Assembly (NCBI RefSeq): GCF_000003815.2
Contig: NC_049996.1
Span: 11,574,856-11,638,855, forward strand
DNA length: 64,000 nucleotides
Source of the DNA: Branchiostoma floridae
Taxonomy: Eukaryota > Chordata > Leptocardii > Amphioxiformes > Branchiostomatidae
Reading direction: 5' to 3'
Below the pieces are notes generated by a model. That model saw only the letters and a list, made by a program, of their open reading frames with translations, made no database searches and was not told the DNA's origin. Of this stretch, positions 21,761-34,255 are shown piece after piece. The position numbers were made by a program, and so were the translations under genes. The number at the start of each line of letters is the position of its first letter. The stretch's first letter is position 1.

Positions 21761-22660
21761 CATATATAAGTGCTGTACAAATTGCAAGAAGTTTCGGTTC
21801 TGCTCCCTTTCTCTGGACACCTCCCAATTAAGGTCACTGTTTTCGTATATGTCCCCACTTAGCCTGTCCTTGAGTTCATAGAGACAGGGAATGTTTTTCT
21901 TTGTTAAAACTGTCAAAACCAGGGACGAGTCCAAAAATAAATGGCCACAAGCCAAAAACAAAACAAACATCTACCTTGGCTTAAGAGGTCATTAACCTCT
22001 GCTAAGTACCTGTACTGAAGCAGACAACATTTAACACACAAGTAGGACTACTTGTAGTAAAAGGTTTGAACAGCCATTTTGATTTACAACAGATTTTCCA
22101 ATGATACCTGTATCTGTTACAATTGTATACCCTTACTCCAATGTCTCTCTATGATACCAAGGTGATGAATTCAAGAATGCAGAAACGTGTGGGGTCCAGA
22201 CCCTGTTTCTAGGACACATAATCACCATGCACTTGCATGTCCCAAGTCTCAGTGTTAGACGTTGATCACTTGCCAACATGCAGAGGATCCAGTTTCAAGA
22301 CCAGATAGTGGCTTAAACTTTCAAGTTAAAGTTGTCATAAGGTCTACTAGTAGATCTCTCTCTAAATCCATAGTGGAAGAGGTTATCTTTCAAGCTTCGA
22401 GGAGCTATGTGTAAAAAAATATAAATTTCAAGCACTAAAGCCAGGAGAGCTACTGTAACAGTAGTCTAAGGTCTACTTCCCACAAAACCTTTCTGCTTCT
22501 AGTAAGACCTGTCAACTAGTTGATAATTAAAGAAAGAGATATATTTGTGAAACTTCTTTCAAATCTTGTGCAGAGACAACTACTCTTTGCTGATTTGTTG
22601 AACAGATTGAAAGTCTCTTGAGGTCTGTTTTTGACTATAGTACACTGCAGTCCTGATGTA
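21761..22660. other. Unassigned non-coding DNA
   Basis: Unique AT-rich sequence between the two large elements. No supported feature. Confidence 0.55.
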
Positions 22661-22670
22661 CAGTCAGCAC
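22661..22670. repeat. Left target-site duplication of the 4.4 kb transposon
   Basis: CAGTCAGCAC lies immediately before the left end and is repeated exactly at 27105-27114 after the right end. Confidence 0.9.
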
Positions 22671-22996
22671 GGGTGTTCGGAATTACCGGTCCGGTCCGGA
22701 CCGCGGAATTACCGGTCCGGTCTGTTTAGGGGGCGGAAAAACCGGTCCGGTCTGTTCTGCGTTTATCTACGCCCCCTGGCAGAAAATAGCAGAATTGCAA
22801 TTGGTATGCTGTGTTCCCGTATATCACAACATGAAGCGCATTGATTGGATGCATGGGGTCCGCATGCTAATGTCACTGTTTACGTCAGATCGATCGGCGA
22901 CGGTTAACATAAACATTGCACTGGTGGAAAGTTTGCCATGCCCGATACGCTGAACGGAACCTACTGCCAACAACACTCAAAGCAGTAAAACCGACA
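22671..22996 (+). repeat. Left terminal inverted repeat
   Basis: It begins GGGTGTTCGG. Its outer 100 bases contain three ACCGGTCCGG words, two preceded by CGGAATT and one by CGGAAAA, plausible transposase-binding subterminal repeats. It matches the right arm through AGTAAAACCGACAC. Confidence 0.93.
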
Positions 22997-24089
22997 CTAG
23001 CTTAAGACAAATAATAGGTCGACAATGATCAGAGTATGATCAGAGTGAGATTTTCTTGTTGGGCCGGCTTTCATTTCATATATGGAATCGTGAAAATAGG
23101 ATCGTGATCAAAGAACTGAAGTCTGGGAAATCTTCAGACACTTGCAATCGCAATCGTCATTTTGCATTTCATCATGCAAAAATTCAATATACCTATCAAG
23201 AAAAGCCAGCTTGACAAACCATATCACATTCTCTATATAAATGACAGATTTTACCGTGATCGATATTGATTGTTGTCTTACACTTGTCGCTAAAGACGAA
23301 TATTTTTGTTTTGAAGACAACAATCCCATGTAATCACCTGCAAAAGCTCGCACGCCGATCGGAAAGACGCCCGTGTAGTTTTCAGAGCCGAAACCGTGAG
23401 TCGTGGGTTACCCTAATATATTCGAATTAAACCAAGGCAAAGTGCCAAATAGTCATCTTAATTTGTATGTTGGAAATAGATTTGACAGGAATTGACCAAA
23501 GGTGGGCTTTCAATGTTTCGGCAGTCTCGTGTCGGCCAGCTGAACGCGTGGGAAAAAGTTGAAACAAGAGTGACAGTCCGGGTGTGCCTGGCGTCTTACA
23601 CTGTCGCAGACTCGTGCTGATTTCGTTACACATCGAGTGCGTAGAATTAGATAATGATAATAATACCACAGAGAACCTAAAATACAGTGGTTTGTTCTTT
23701 GGAGCTCTTGGCTTGATTCATTTCCAAAAGTAAACAACACTTGTATTTTAATTCAAATTCCACAGACCGACAATGCCACAGCCTGGCTGTTACTATGGTT
23801 GTGATTGTGATTGGCAGTCGTGCGGCTTCCTCTGTAATGATATCCCTAACCTACTTAGCACATCGGTACCCTTTGATCAGGTCGACAGAAGTCCACAAAC
23901 TGCCGAACGATAGCTTTTCAGGATCGTGTAGAACTTCCTACATTACGTTAGAAATCGGAGACAATTTCTAATATTCCCATTACAAATGTCTCACTGAGTA
24001 TAACCTTTTTTTCTTTGCAAGTGGAAATATAAGGTTTGCCTGAGTTGGTTATTTACCATATACATGTACAAGGTGAAATTGTAGAACCA

Positions 24090-24385
24090 TATTATGCCCG
24101 GTCATAACTTTCTATAGATCATTTCCGGTCATTTCTATAGATAAGCTGATGCTCATTTGTTAGGAATTGATTGATATCATAGCTACTTTTCTAGAGGCGG
24201 ACTTTTCGGATATTTTTTTCTTCTTAGAAAGCCGGAATATATTTAATATACATTGTGTAATACAATATACAATTTACAATATACATTGTATAATGTAACC
24301 ATATGCCCGGATATACTATGTATTTCTAGATAAGCTGATGGTCCTTGTTTAATTAGTTATTGATATCACAACTACTTTACTAGAC
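24090..24385 (+). repeat. Duplicated block inside the transposon
   Basis: Segments at 24090-24196 and 24299-24385 share ATGCCCGG, CTAGATAAGCTGATG, TTGATATCA and CTACTTT in the same order, about 200 bases apart. AT-rich palindromic sequence (TATACATTGTATAA) lies between them. It looks like an old internal tandem duplication. Confidence 0.6.
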
Positions 24386-25161
24386 GATAACTATGTTTTC
24401 ATCCGACGACTTGAAATAATGCTGCTGGTCGTCGAGGGTGCCGAGGGGCCCAACAAGACCTACCTGTTCCTGACGGAACATCGCTGACTGCCGCTCCTGA
24501 TCGTCGCACCGACGAAATCAATACAAGGCATTCTTTCAACTTTATGTGCTTTAATGTATTTGTTGATCGTATATGTCTGTTCAATGTTGTGTTGTTTGGC
24601 GTAACTAATTAACCGTATCTGTTGAAACTTGTGAAGTCGCAACTAATATTACACTTACTTCTATGTATATACTACATACACTACATACAAAATGTACTAT
24701 TATTAGGTAGCTACATTTCTAAGTCAGAATAAAGGGATTCGGGGTTCCATCCGTTGCACACTGCTGATCGTCGGGGGTGCAGCTCCACCAAGAAGCCCTA
24801 GCCTCTACCAGGCTTCGCGGATCGGTGGTTTAATTGTAGAAAATGGACAAATAGAGTCAATGGTACGCTAGGGGAGTCAGCCGGCTAGAGGAGTTGTTTT
24901 CCTCGCCGACGGCCTGGAGTACATTCAACCTTGCAGCGATCCTAGATTCTGATGTCCTGGTTTAACAACTGACACTAACATGAGGCAATAACTGTCATGA
25001 GCTCTTGATTTCAAAATCTTGATATAAAAAAATAGCATTATAGAAGTCCATCGTCCATATATTAAAAAAATTGCATTTCCGATTCATACTGCAAGAAATG
25101 TCGAGAGGGGGTTGTATGAATGAGCCCCAAAACAAAAGAACATATAATCTTCTGCTTGTAC

Positions 25162-25192
25162 CAAGGACGTTACATCAGATGTAACGTCCTTG
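25162..25192. repeat. Perfect 14-base-arm hairpin
   Basis: CAAGGACGTTACAT and ATGTAACGTCCTTG are separated by CAG. The short direct repeat GCTTGTAC flanks the hairpin on both sides. It may be a foldback or minimal mobile-element footprint, a cruciform, or an RNA hairpin. Confidence 0.85.
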
Positions 25193-26776
25193 CTTGTACA
25201 AAAATATCGCTGTTAACAGTGGTGACGATGTACCCCCATTTTAAACCTTGTTTATTGATTCTATAATCTACAACTACAGTGTAGCTGCTGAAAATTATAG
25301 GTGAAAAACTGTTCCAGCTCCTTTAATTTGGAGAATACACATGTACACATCATAAAACGTTTAAAACCTGGAAGGTAAGTTCATACGAGAGCTTTCCATC
25401 ATCATTGTGCAGCTACCAGATCGACCATCATCTATTCCAAATGTGGAAATACGGTAGGTACATCGCTAAATGTAAGATGAACTTCCATGCCTTTGTCATC
25501 TTAAGTCGCGGTGGCACCATATATCAGTATAAATCACAACTGAATCTGTCTAACAATTTGTGCACGCCTGTTGAACTTTACGATGTGGGTTTACGATACA
25601 TGCTATTCCAAAATACCTAAAATATATTAATCGGTACTAAATATCGCTATGAAATAAAGTAAACCAAGAAACATAATCAAACACTGTGGAAAAACAAGCC
25701 CCGTGCTGATAGTTGTATATAGCACAGGCCCATTCTTTGAAAACATGCCGTCAAACCAATGCGATTAACCTCCTTGGTCAAACTCAAAGAAGCCGCGCCC
25801 CGCCCGCATATGTGTCAATCATATTGAGCGGCGCGGCAAGAGGGTCCGGGTCAGACCCATTTTTGCTACAATGCTACCGGTATCTGAACATCTATTAAAC
25901 ATATTCACCCGCAGAAAACATCTATTGGTTTCTATTTCAATAATGTAGGTCCCATACATCCGCTCAAAACCACAAAGTTTGACAACATTCCTCACTTTCT
26001 GAACCCCACACAAAACCACGCCGACTGCGTGTGTCATACCAAGGAGAAAAGTGCCTTTAAACTCTATAGTGTATATAACATCTTTGGTCATATCTAATAG
26101 AAAGCGAGTAAGTAGTAGCTCTAAAATACATAGTTGCACCATTCCAGATATGTATTTGCTGTGCACAGATATTCCTATCAAAATTCAAAGGTGGCTTTCA
26201 AACTGCGCAATGGTGCATGTTCCCGATCTTGATCACGCCCGGCGGCAATATCAAAGTTGCCGGTGACTTGTGTTGTCCGGTTATGTTTGGTTTTCTGCGA
26301 ACATGTACAGGCGCTTTATATTGACGTTGCAATGGTTGCATTTATCTCAGTATTGTTTGAATACACATATTTTTGAATGAAGAATTATTTCAAAGAAAAT
26401 ATGGTTATGAGAATTGTTCTTTCGTGTTAGGAAAATAGCAAAAGTTTAAGATCGGCTAGCCATTTTACTTAAACACAGTCTAATTACGTTGCATACGCGG
26501 TAGAACCCCGCCCTTCCGACCAGACGCTGTTAAATTTCTGCCGTAAATCAGGCTGTTTGATTAATAATAATGCTCATGAATATTCCGTGTACACGGTATT
26601 CAATGAATATTCTGAATACAACCGACCGGTGAGGTGAGGTGAGGTGAGAATCGACCGCTCTTCACGTGATACCGTCCCGTAAATACGGCCGTATTACGAT
26701 CGGATTTACGGCGTGTACACGATTATGCTAATCGTAATCGCCCCATCGTAATCTACGATAACGTTAGTGTTCAAAA

Positions 26777-27104
26777 GTGACTGTTTTACTACAGTGAGTG
26801 TTGTTGGCAGTAGGTTCCGTTCAGTGCTTCGGTCATGGCAAACTTTCCACCAGTGCAATGTATATGTTAACCGTCGCCGATCGATCTGACGTAAACAGTG
26901 ACATTAGCATGCAGACCCCCATACATCCAATCAGTGCGCTCCATGTTGTGATATACAGGAACACACCATACAACATGCAATTCTGTTCAATTCTGCCAGG
27001 GGGCGTAGCTACACGCAGAACAGGTCGGACCGGTTTTTCCGCCCCCAAACCAGACCGGACCGGTAATTCCGCGGTCCGGACCGGACAGGTAATTCCGAAC
27101 ACCC
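26777..27104 (-). repeat. Right terminal inverted repeat
   Basis: It is the reverse complement of the left arm, ending CCGAACACCC. It contains matching GGACCGGT subterminal words at 27030-27085. A GAGGTGAGGTGAGGTGAG run (about 26630) and palindromic GTGTACACG words lie just inside. Confidence 0.93.
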
Positions 27105-27114
27105 CAGTCAGCAC
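27105..27114. repeat. Right target-site duplication of the 4.4 kb transposon
   Basis: CAGTCAGCAC, identical to 22661-22670. Confidence 0.9.
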
Positions 27115-28452
27115 ACTACATATCTACCTCTGGCTTGACTGACCTTGAAGTGTGGCCAAAACTAAAGAAAGCAAAAGAAAACCTACCAAAAGAACACCAC
27201 ATAGAAAGGTGAGCCACGGCAGCGGCTGCCATGCACTCATACTGGCTCTCGTTCATGATGCCTGTGCTGTCCATGTCCATGTCCATCCCTGTGCAGGCTC
27301 ACATGTACACTGTGTGAGTGTGAGTGTGTGTGTGGCGTCTGTGTCGCACGGCTGGAATCTGGACCTGCAAGTCTAGACACTTTATTGGAAGCCGTCTTTT
27401 TATTTCGGATGTAAATTCTTCTCATAACTCTGGCTTAACTAGCTCATAAAGTCCCAGACTCCAACTATAAATCCCAAGTAGGGTGACAGAGCACTGGTTT
27501 TACTGCTTTTGAATGTTTTTCCAGAAATCCTCCAAATCGGACCCAAAAGTGGCGTAAATGTGTGTGTTTTTCACGTTGACAGATCTACCGTGATGACTGC
27601 TTTGACCTTGTACTCTTGAGTACACAAGCTATTAGGGAGGACCTTGGGTTGGGGGGCAGATGAGGTCACCAAAAGGTCAGAGGATCGCCCCACAGAGGGG
27701 TGGGAGGGGCTCATAAAAGTTTGTCAACAGGACCAGGCATGGTTCGCTTCACACCGTAATCAAAAACACATAAAGATCAAATGGTAAGAACTGCCTGGGC
27801 CCTCTGGCACCTTCTAACTACTTGTCAAGACAACAAGATTGGATTACTCGCTAATATCATACTAGCAAGACTTTAGCCTCCCTTTCTTAGAATGACTGAC
27901 AGTAGTGTAGACTGGTAGTTTGAGTGTCTGCCAGGCTGGTAGAGGTCACCCAGAGGTCACCAGGGCAAAGTTCTTTCAAACTTTATGACTTGATATAACA
28001 CTTTTCATCCACTACATTTATCATCATGATGATAACTCATGTCCAGGAAACCAAAGTGTTCTTATAAGTTACTGTGCAAGGAAATTAACCACAAAAAGGA
28101 TGTTTATGCCTTCAAGAAAAGTCAAGGCCTACATTTGTATATAATAATATATAGCTGCTTCTCTCAATAAAAATTTGTTTGATTTTCTCTCAAAGTTACA
28201 GAAAGCTGTGAAACCTTTATCTTATTCTCTGGGTTTGGATTTCTTTAAACTGTGAACTGTACGACAAGTTGCCACTAAAGTTAAAGATTGTGAAAATAAA
28301 CAGGGAGTGAAAACATTGTAGAGCAGCAGAATATGATCTGAGAGCTCAAGGTGAATAAAAACAGAGCGGCTTATTTTGGCTTCAGGGGTGGCCTTGGCAT
28401 CTGGTTAACATCTTGGTAAGGGTACACCTCAGGAGAAATGTCTGACCATTCC

Positions 28453-28540
28453 CCAAATCATATCCAGTTGCTTGAGTAACTACTTTTTGGCCTATCTTAT
28501 TACCTGGATGTCTAACCCTCATTGACTTAGTTCATAATGG
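28453..28540 (+). repeat. Dispersed repeat, family 3, copy 1
   Basis: CCAAATCATATCCAGTTGC, then TTGAGTAACTACTTTTTGG, then TTATTACCTGGATGTCTAAC. The same words occur at 38624-38728, where the first half is also present as an inverted copy. Probably the tail of a retroelement; class not determined. Confidence 0.7.
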
Positions 28541-29361
28541 TTAATATTTACTTAAAAGACAAACACAAAAACATCACATTGCTTTTTTCTTCATATTTTC
28601 TGCTATGCCTTGTAACTCTGCATTTTTATGATGACATCTGACATTCAATTCTATACACACTTTAAAGAACAAGCTCACAGGTTTTATCAGTGTATAGAAT
28701 CTAAATGTCCCACAAGACAAGTTGCAATGCTTCATCACCTCCTTAGTTTGCTATCAAAGTTGTTTGGGTTGTCTTTCTTAGATTAGCTAGCGTATCATAT
28801 CATGTTATAAGATATACATTATACAGCATAAAGAAAAACCTAATGCTAAAAGCAGAAAAGATTGGACTTCTTTCTTACTTTTTGTCTTTAAGTAATTCAT
28901 TCCTTTGATCGAACGTTAATGCGCCGTCCAATTGAGCAACTCACAACTTCAAATGAATATTTCCAGGCCATGTTTTTGTCGACAGATGGTCAATCGGTCC
29001 CTGTCTATAAAACAGACAAAGGTGGCATTGAAAGTTACTTTATACTGTGTCTAAATGGTGGGGTTTATCCTTGACTCTGCACCCACCCCCAACCCATAGG
29101 GGATGGTTGTAACTCGGTTCAACAGTTTTGTCCAGGCACAAACAACTGGACTATTCAGTCTAAAATATTCTGGTGATAAAGCCTTTATCCTTTGCAATTT
29201 TGATTCTGTTTTCGTGTCTTGAATTCATGTTTTGTGAAAGAGAAGAAACCATTTGAATATGTTCAATGATGTACAAGATCAAGTAAGTATAATATATTTG
29301 GGATAATTATATATACGGCTCTTGAGAAAAATTTCTTGCGAGAGAGAGCATTAGACTTCAA

Positions 29362-29475
29362 GAGGGTATGCATGGGGGATCCTGGTAACATTAAACGGTA
29401 AATTTAGTAATGCTGGTAACACTTAACAGTATATTCAGAAAGGCCAACAACATTTAACAGTAAATTCTGAAGCTT
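29362..29475 (+). repeat. Dispersed repeat, family 2, copy 2
   Basis: Three successive degenerate units are built on GGTAACA.TTAACAGTA and end in AACATTTAACAGTAAATTC. The words resemble 45955-45985 and 6290-6320. An old interspersed repeat. Confidence 0.4.
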
Positions 29476-30699
29476 CTCAAAGCATTAATATGGTGGCAGC
29501 ACAGAAAATGTAATGACATTCAAGCGAGTATGTTGGCAATGTACATGTAAGTCCACAAAAATTCAGCTCCAAATCCTTCCTCCATGCACTGAAGATAGCC
29601 TTCTATCTCCGTCAGCCCTCCCTGTTCTATACCATTGACCATGCTAACAGTGATTACCATTGCACAGCCCATAACGTCCTAAATGGGAATTGTTACAACA
29701 TTATATTGGCAGTTACACCGACCCAATGGTTTGGTCAATGATACACTTGTTAAAGACCATAAAGGCTAACATGTCTCTCTCCCTACCATAAACCTCACAG
29801 GAGGGCAGCGGTGAATGGGCCACATAAACGTGGCTTGTGCATGGAGTGTGGGTTCACGTGGTTCAAGGTTTAAAGAGGTTATCTCACTAAATCTTAATCT
29901 CTGTGCTTATTTGGGGATGGGAAGCCATTAGTTTTTCTCACTGCCCCATTCTCAATGATCTGTCAAATTCTATGGGTTGCTTCATATCATAAACCTACAC
30001 TGTACATAACATAAAGCCTTCAAGCTATCAAAAGGAATCTTTCGCTTTTAACTGTAGCAAATTGAACTTAAGCATCTAAAACAAGACTCTACATTCAAAT
30101 TAGGCCTTTACCAAATACACAGGCTACAGCCAAGTAGAATTAACCATATGACGTTAAAGTTTCAATTTCTTTTCATTGTAACTTTTGCATAGAGCTTGAA
30201 AGATTGTTTCCTACACTGCCTTAATGATTAAAAGTACAAACTGTATAACTAACTATGCAACTTAAACGTTTTCACCTTTGAATTTCAGCTTTTGCATGCA
30301 CAATTTTACCTTAAGTATATATGTTAATGCTACATATCCAAACTAACAACACACACACAGTTAGAATTCAGTTTGTCCCCCTAGATGATAGATCTTGAGC
30401 AAGAGGATGTATCAAAGTCATCATGAGATATTTTATGAAGCTTTAAGTATAACTATTTGTTACCGTAGTGTCTTCTTTTGTCGACGGCAGCTGACAGAAA
30501 AGAGTAGAACAACCAGCAGTACCATAACATATCTCCTGCCTGCAGACTGATTCATGTCATGGGAAGATTAAATGTGTATTGATGACCCTATTACACACTG
30601 GCCTTTTATTCCAAAGCAAAAATATCCCAGAAAGGGAGATCCAAAACATCCCATCCGAGCTAAATTTGAGCCTTACAAATACATTTTGCACTTAATGTT

Positions 30700-31015
30700 T
30701 TCCTAAATGGATGGAGTGAATGTGCAGGGTTTGATCAGACATGCAAAGTGCCTGCTTTATGGCGCAGACTGCCGATGAAATGGGGCGGATAAATGCCGCT
30801 ATTCTATTGCAGTTCCTGTGGAGGAACTATAAAGAATGGGAGCATTTGGCCTGTCGCTGCCAGTGCAAAGGAGCCATAACTGCCAGAATGGGACAGACGG
30901 TCATCCTTCATCAGGTTTTATGTTCTGGCAAAACGCCCCCTAGCATTTCATCTCCAAACTGCATCCCACAAATTTGGGATGACAGTAGGATTTCAATGGC
31001 ATTGTTTATAAATAT
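30700..31015. promoter_or_regulatory. Candidate cis-regulatory block
   Basis: Complex balanced sequence stands between AT-rich flanks. It includes TTTATGGC (30756) and GGATAAATGCC-like words. An incidental 96-codon plus-strand frame (30741-31031) shows no domain. A conserved non-coding element is possible but unproven. Confidence 0.25.
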
Positions 31016-31085
31016 AGATGGGCGAAAGTAATAACAGACAGAGGGTTGGATGAAGATGGATGGATCTGCTCATAGAAGTATAGTG

Positions 31086-31718
31086 GGAGGGATTGATGGA
31101 TGGTGAGGAACATTAGATTGATGAAAGGAAGGATGGATAGATAGTTAAATGGAAGGAATTAATGGATGGAAGGATGGATGGGTGGTTAGAAGGATGGATA
31201 GATGGATGGATGGGTGGGTGGGTGGATGGATAGACAGATGGATGGGTGGATAGAAGGATGGATGAATGTAAAGAAGGATGGATGGATGTATAGAAGGATG
31301 GATGGATGAATGATGGATCCGTGGATAGATGGATGGATGGATGGATGGATGGGTGGATAGAAGAATAGATGAATGGATGGATAGAAGGATGGATGGATGA
31401 ATGGACGGATAGATGGACGGATGGATGGCTGGATAGATGGATGGATGGATAGATGGATGGATGGAAGGATGAATGGAAGGATGGATGGATAGATGGATGG
31501 ATAGAAGGATGGATGGATGGATGGATAGAGGGATGGATGGATAGAAGGATGGATGGATGGATGGACAGAAGGATAGATAGATGGAAGGATAGATGGATGG
31601 ATGGACAGATGGATGGATGGATGGATGGACAGAAGGATAGATAGATGGAAGGATGGATGGATGGAAGGATAAATGGATGGATGGACAGATGGATGGATAG
31701 ATGGATGGATGGATGGAC
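31086..31718. repeat. GGAT tetranucleotide array (about 630 bases)
   Basis: Long runs of GGAT, interrupted by GATAGA, GAAGGAT and GGACAGAT variants. The 279- and 204-codon minus-strand frames (repeated SIHPSIHP) and the plus-strand frames rich in W, M and D are translations of the array, not genes. It should be highly variable in length. Confidence 0.97.
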
Positions 31719-32794
31719 AACAAGCCTGGAATCACAAAGAAAAAATGCCAACTTCTCAAACAGATTCATCAAGTTTTCATATCCTACTTCAATTACGTTC
31801 ACAGTTTTATGCTTTAGAACAATGTAAGAGTCTCGAGCAGAGAAACTAATAGCTGCTGTTCTGCCTGCCATGCTGAAAGATGGATATATATTGATAAAGT
31901 GTTCCCTACCAAAATGGCAGTGCGACATGCAATACAGGGGACGGGGTACCAAACCGCAATGGATAGCAACCTACATGGCAGACTGCCAAGATAGCGAAGG
32001 ATACAAATGACCCTAAGTATGAAAAATGTAACATTTATGCATCAGTAATTATTGGACCGAAGTTCTACCAGCAGCAATCCTATGGTAGACGGGCCTTCCC
32101 AGCTTGAGTAGTCAATGTGGAGCCGGGAAAATCACACACAGTGGGAGGCTACAGTAAGAATGATGGTATTTTGGTAGAAATAAGACAAAATTGGGACGTT
32201 TTGTGAGTTTGCACTTAATGGGTGGTAAAGTGAAGAAAATTCTAATTCCACACTTAAAAATGAAGACTTATGATGCAGAAAAGATCTGAGACCGCCAACT
32301 TACAGAAGTTGTTGAAAAGCTGAAAATTGCGCATTTTAAAAACTTAACACCATGGCAACATTAACTCCTTGTGAACTTTCCCAGTGGTAGTCCAGTTTAC
32401 AAATAGCAGTCAGTGAACTTCCAATTGATTAGCTAGAATGGAGGCTATCTTTTGATAAATGACAGGTAATAAAACAGAATAACATGCTTTATGTTCAGAC
32501 GTGTAGGTCACAGTTTCTTGATACTAGGGCACACCACATGTACTCTACAATTCATCTTCTTTTCTCACCTTTGACAGCCAGAAATATGATCAACAGCCTA
32601 ATGCCTCTCTGAAAGTTACTTCTCGCCATGAAGAAATAAATGAGGGTTGATCTTGTGACTTATCAAAAGAAAACAAAAGATAGAGGCTCAATTCACTCCA
32701 TCTTTTTAAGTCCTTACCCAAAACTTTCAAGGAAGATCTTCCTCAAACTTCCTCAAATTTCTTTCCAACCCTGACAGGAAGAGACAAAGGCCTG

Positions 32795-32890
32795 CCACCA
32801 AGAATATAGGTTCTAATCCCTCAGGGATTGGAACCCAGGACCTTCTGACCTGAGATCCAATTTAATCACCTCCACTACCAGTGATCAATC
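32795..32890 (-). mobile_element. tRNA-derived SINE fragment with facing B boxes
   Basis: The minus strand reads TAGTGGAGGTG (A-box-like) and then AAGGTCCTGGGTTCCAATCC with a B box, about 40 bases apart, as in tRNA-derived SINEs. Just beyond, a second B-box-like GGTTCTAATCC faces it on the plus strand, so the pair forms an 11-base near-perfect palindrome. No intact tRNA fold. Confidence 0.5.
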
Positions 32891-34163
32891 ATGGCAGAAG
32901 GCAAAAGCTGTTTGTCAATATGTAGGACACAGAGAGCTGGGAGAGGAAGGTCAGGTGTAGAGAATAGGAGATTGAAAGGCATTTCTGTAATTTCCTACAA
33001 GGCTTTCTGAGAAAGAATAAATCTCGGTGATTGCACAAGCACAATGCGTAAGACCGATGCACAAAGGGATAGAATTAGTCCGAAAGTTGCGTAGAAGTGC
33101 CGGGGCTTCTGGGAGGGCGTAGATTACCGCCGGCTTTGTTATCTATTCCCGGTGAAAAATGTCTTGCATTTCCGCGAGGACACAAGTCGCTGGTTGTACG
33201 TGGGACGATATCAGGCTGTGCGTTATCCCGTATCATCTGGTCATATATCAAAGTTTTATCGCACAATACCCCGTGAAAGTCGGATATCCATAAAGCTCAA
33301 CGTGAATATCCCGGGCTTTCAACAAGGAGCGTGCTGCTATTCATTAATTCTGTGGTGCTTTTCAGTCAAATAATGGTGTCTTGTTGCACAATCAAAGCCT
33401 TCTTACAAGCACAATGTGTTCTAAAACAGAATAAATCGCAAGAATGGTTCTTTTATGTCATGAATTAGAGTATACGAAAAGAGCATGAATTTAGAGTACG
33501 AGAAGATATATTTAAGAAGAGAAATGTAGCTTGCATTCTTGACATTTGGAAGTGACTAAACACAAAAAACATGTAATATAAGGGCTGTTTAGAGACAAAA
33601 ATAATAGAAGGCAAGATGCCAAGCAAAAATAAGGATACTGCTATATTTTGACATGATAAATGACAAATACAGGTATGACAGATTAAAGTATAGCAAGTAA
33701 CATTACAAAACTGTTTGGCAAACCACAAAAGTTTATAAGAAGTGGGTGAAAAAGCAAATCATTTAACAATAATTTGCTCATCTGAATATCCTAGGATTTA
33801 GACCTGCTATAAAATCATTGAAGAGCAAATAAAAATAGCACAATTATATATAGCATCAAGTACATGCATTTACATGCAAACTGGTAAAGCAAGGTGTATA
33901 GAAATCACACAGGATGAAAAAAACAGCAAGGCATTCCACCACATAAAAAAAGGCAAAAGTTAAAGTCTCATGGACATGTAGATACCATCTGTCATGTATT
34001 ACTTGGGCTTGAAATACAATGTTGCTGTGCAGGTATTTCTGATGTCTATCTGCACTGTGTTCTATTCATTTATTTTTGCAGGAACTTTATTTGCTGGTAG
34101 CACTGGGAAGGGAGGCTTTTGCAGTGTTTTAATTTCATGGTTGAGACAATTCTGCAGTAGAAT

Positions 34164-34255
34164 AGTAATACATTGGAAACGCATATTTGTAGTGCCATAA
34201 ATTTGCCGTGGAGAGGTCCCTTTGAAAACTGAAAAAAATGTGAAAGTTTCAAGAG
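34164..34255 (+). repeat. Dispersed repeat, family 4, copy 1
   Basis: It shares AGTAATACATTGGAAA, GCAT.TTTGTAGTG, TTGC.TGGAGA and GAAAGTTTC with 40494-40595. Class unknown. Confidence 0.6.

Larger units (their letters stand above)
22671..27104. mobile_element. 4.4 kb DNA transposon with ~327-base terminal inverted repeats
   Basis: The ends are GGGTGTTCGGAATTACC and its complement. Inverted similarity of about 90% by eye extends from 22671 to 22996 and from 27104 back to 26777. Flanks carry an exact 10-base duplication. Long inverted repeats with a 9-11 base duplication fit Mutator-like elements best. If the element is instead taken to start one base earlier, the duplication becomes 8 bases, so hAT cannot be excluded. 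The interior has no recognisable transposase: the longest frame is 120 codons on the minus strand at 25819-26181. It is therefore a non-autonomous element or one whose gene is eroded or split by introns. Age is intermediate, given about 10% divergence between arms. Confidence 0.92.
27115..30690. other. Unassigned non-coding DNA with minor repeats
   Basis: A GT-rich stretch lies at 27310-27335. The rest is unique AT-rich sequence apart from the dispersed repeats at 28453 and 29362. No exon, RNA gene or transposon end was found. Confidence 0.5.

Noticed and set aside
25819-26181. 120-codon minus-strand frame considered as a transposase remnant
   Set aside because: No catalytic acidic residues in a recognisable order, no zinc finger and no family resemblance.
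31113-31952. 279- and 204-codon minus-strand frames of SIHPSIHP repeats
   Set aside because: Direct consequence of the GGAT tetranucleotide array.
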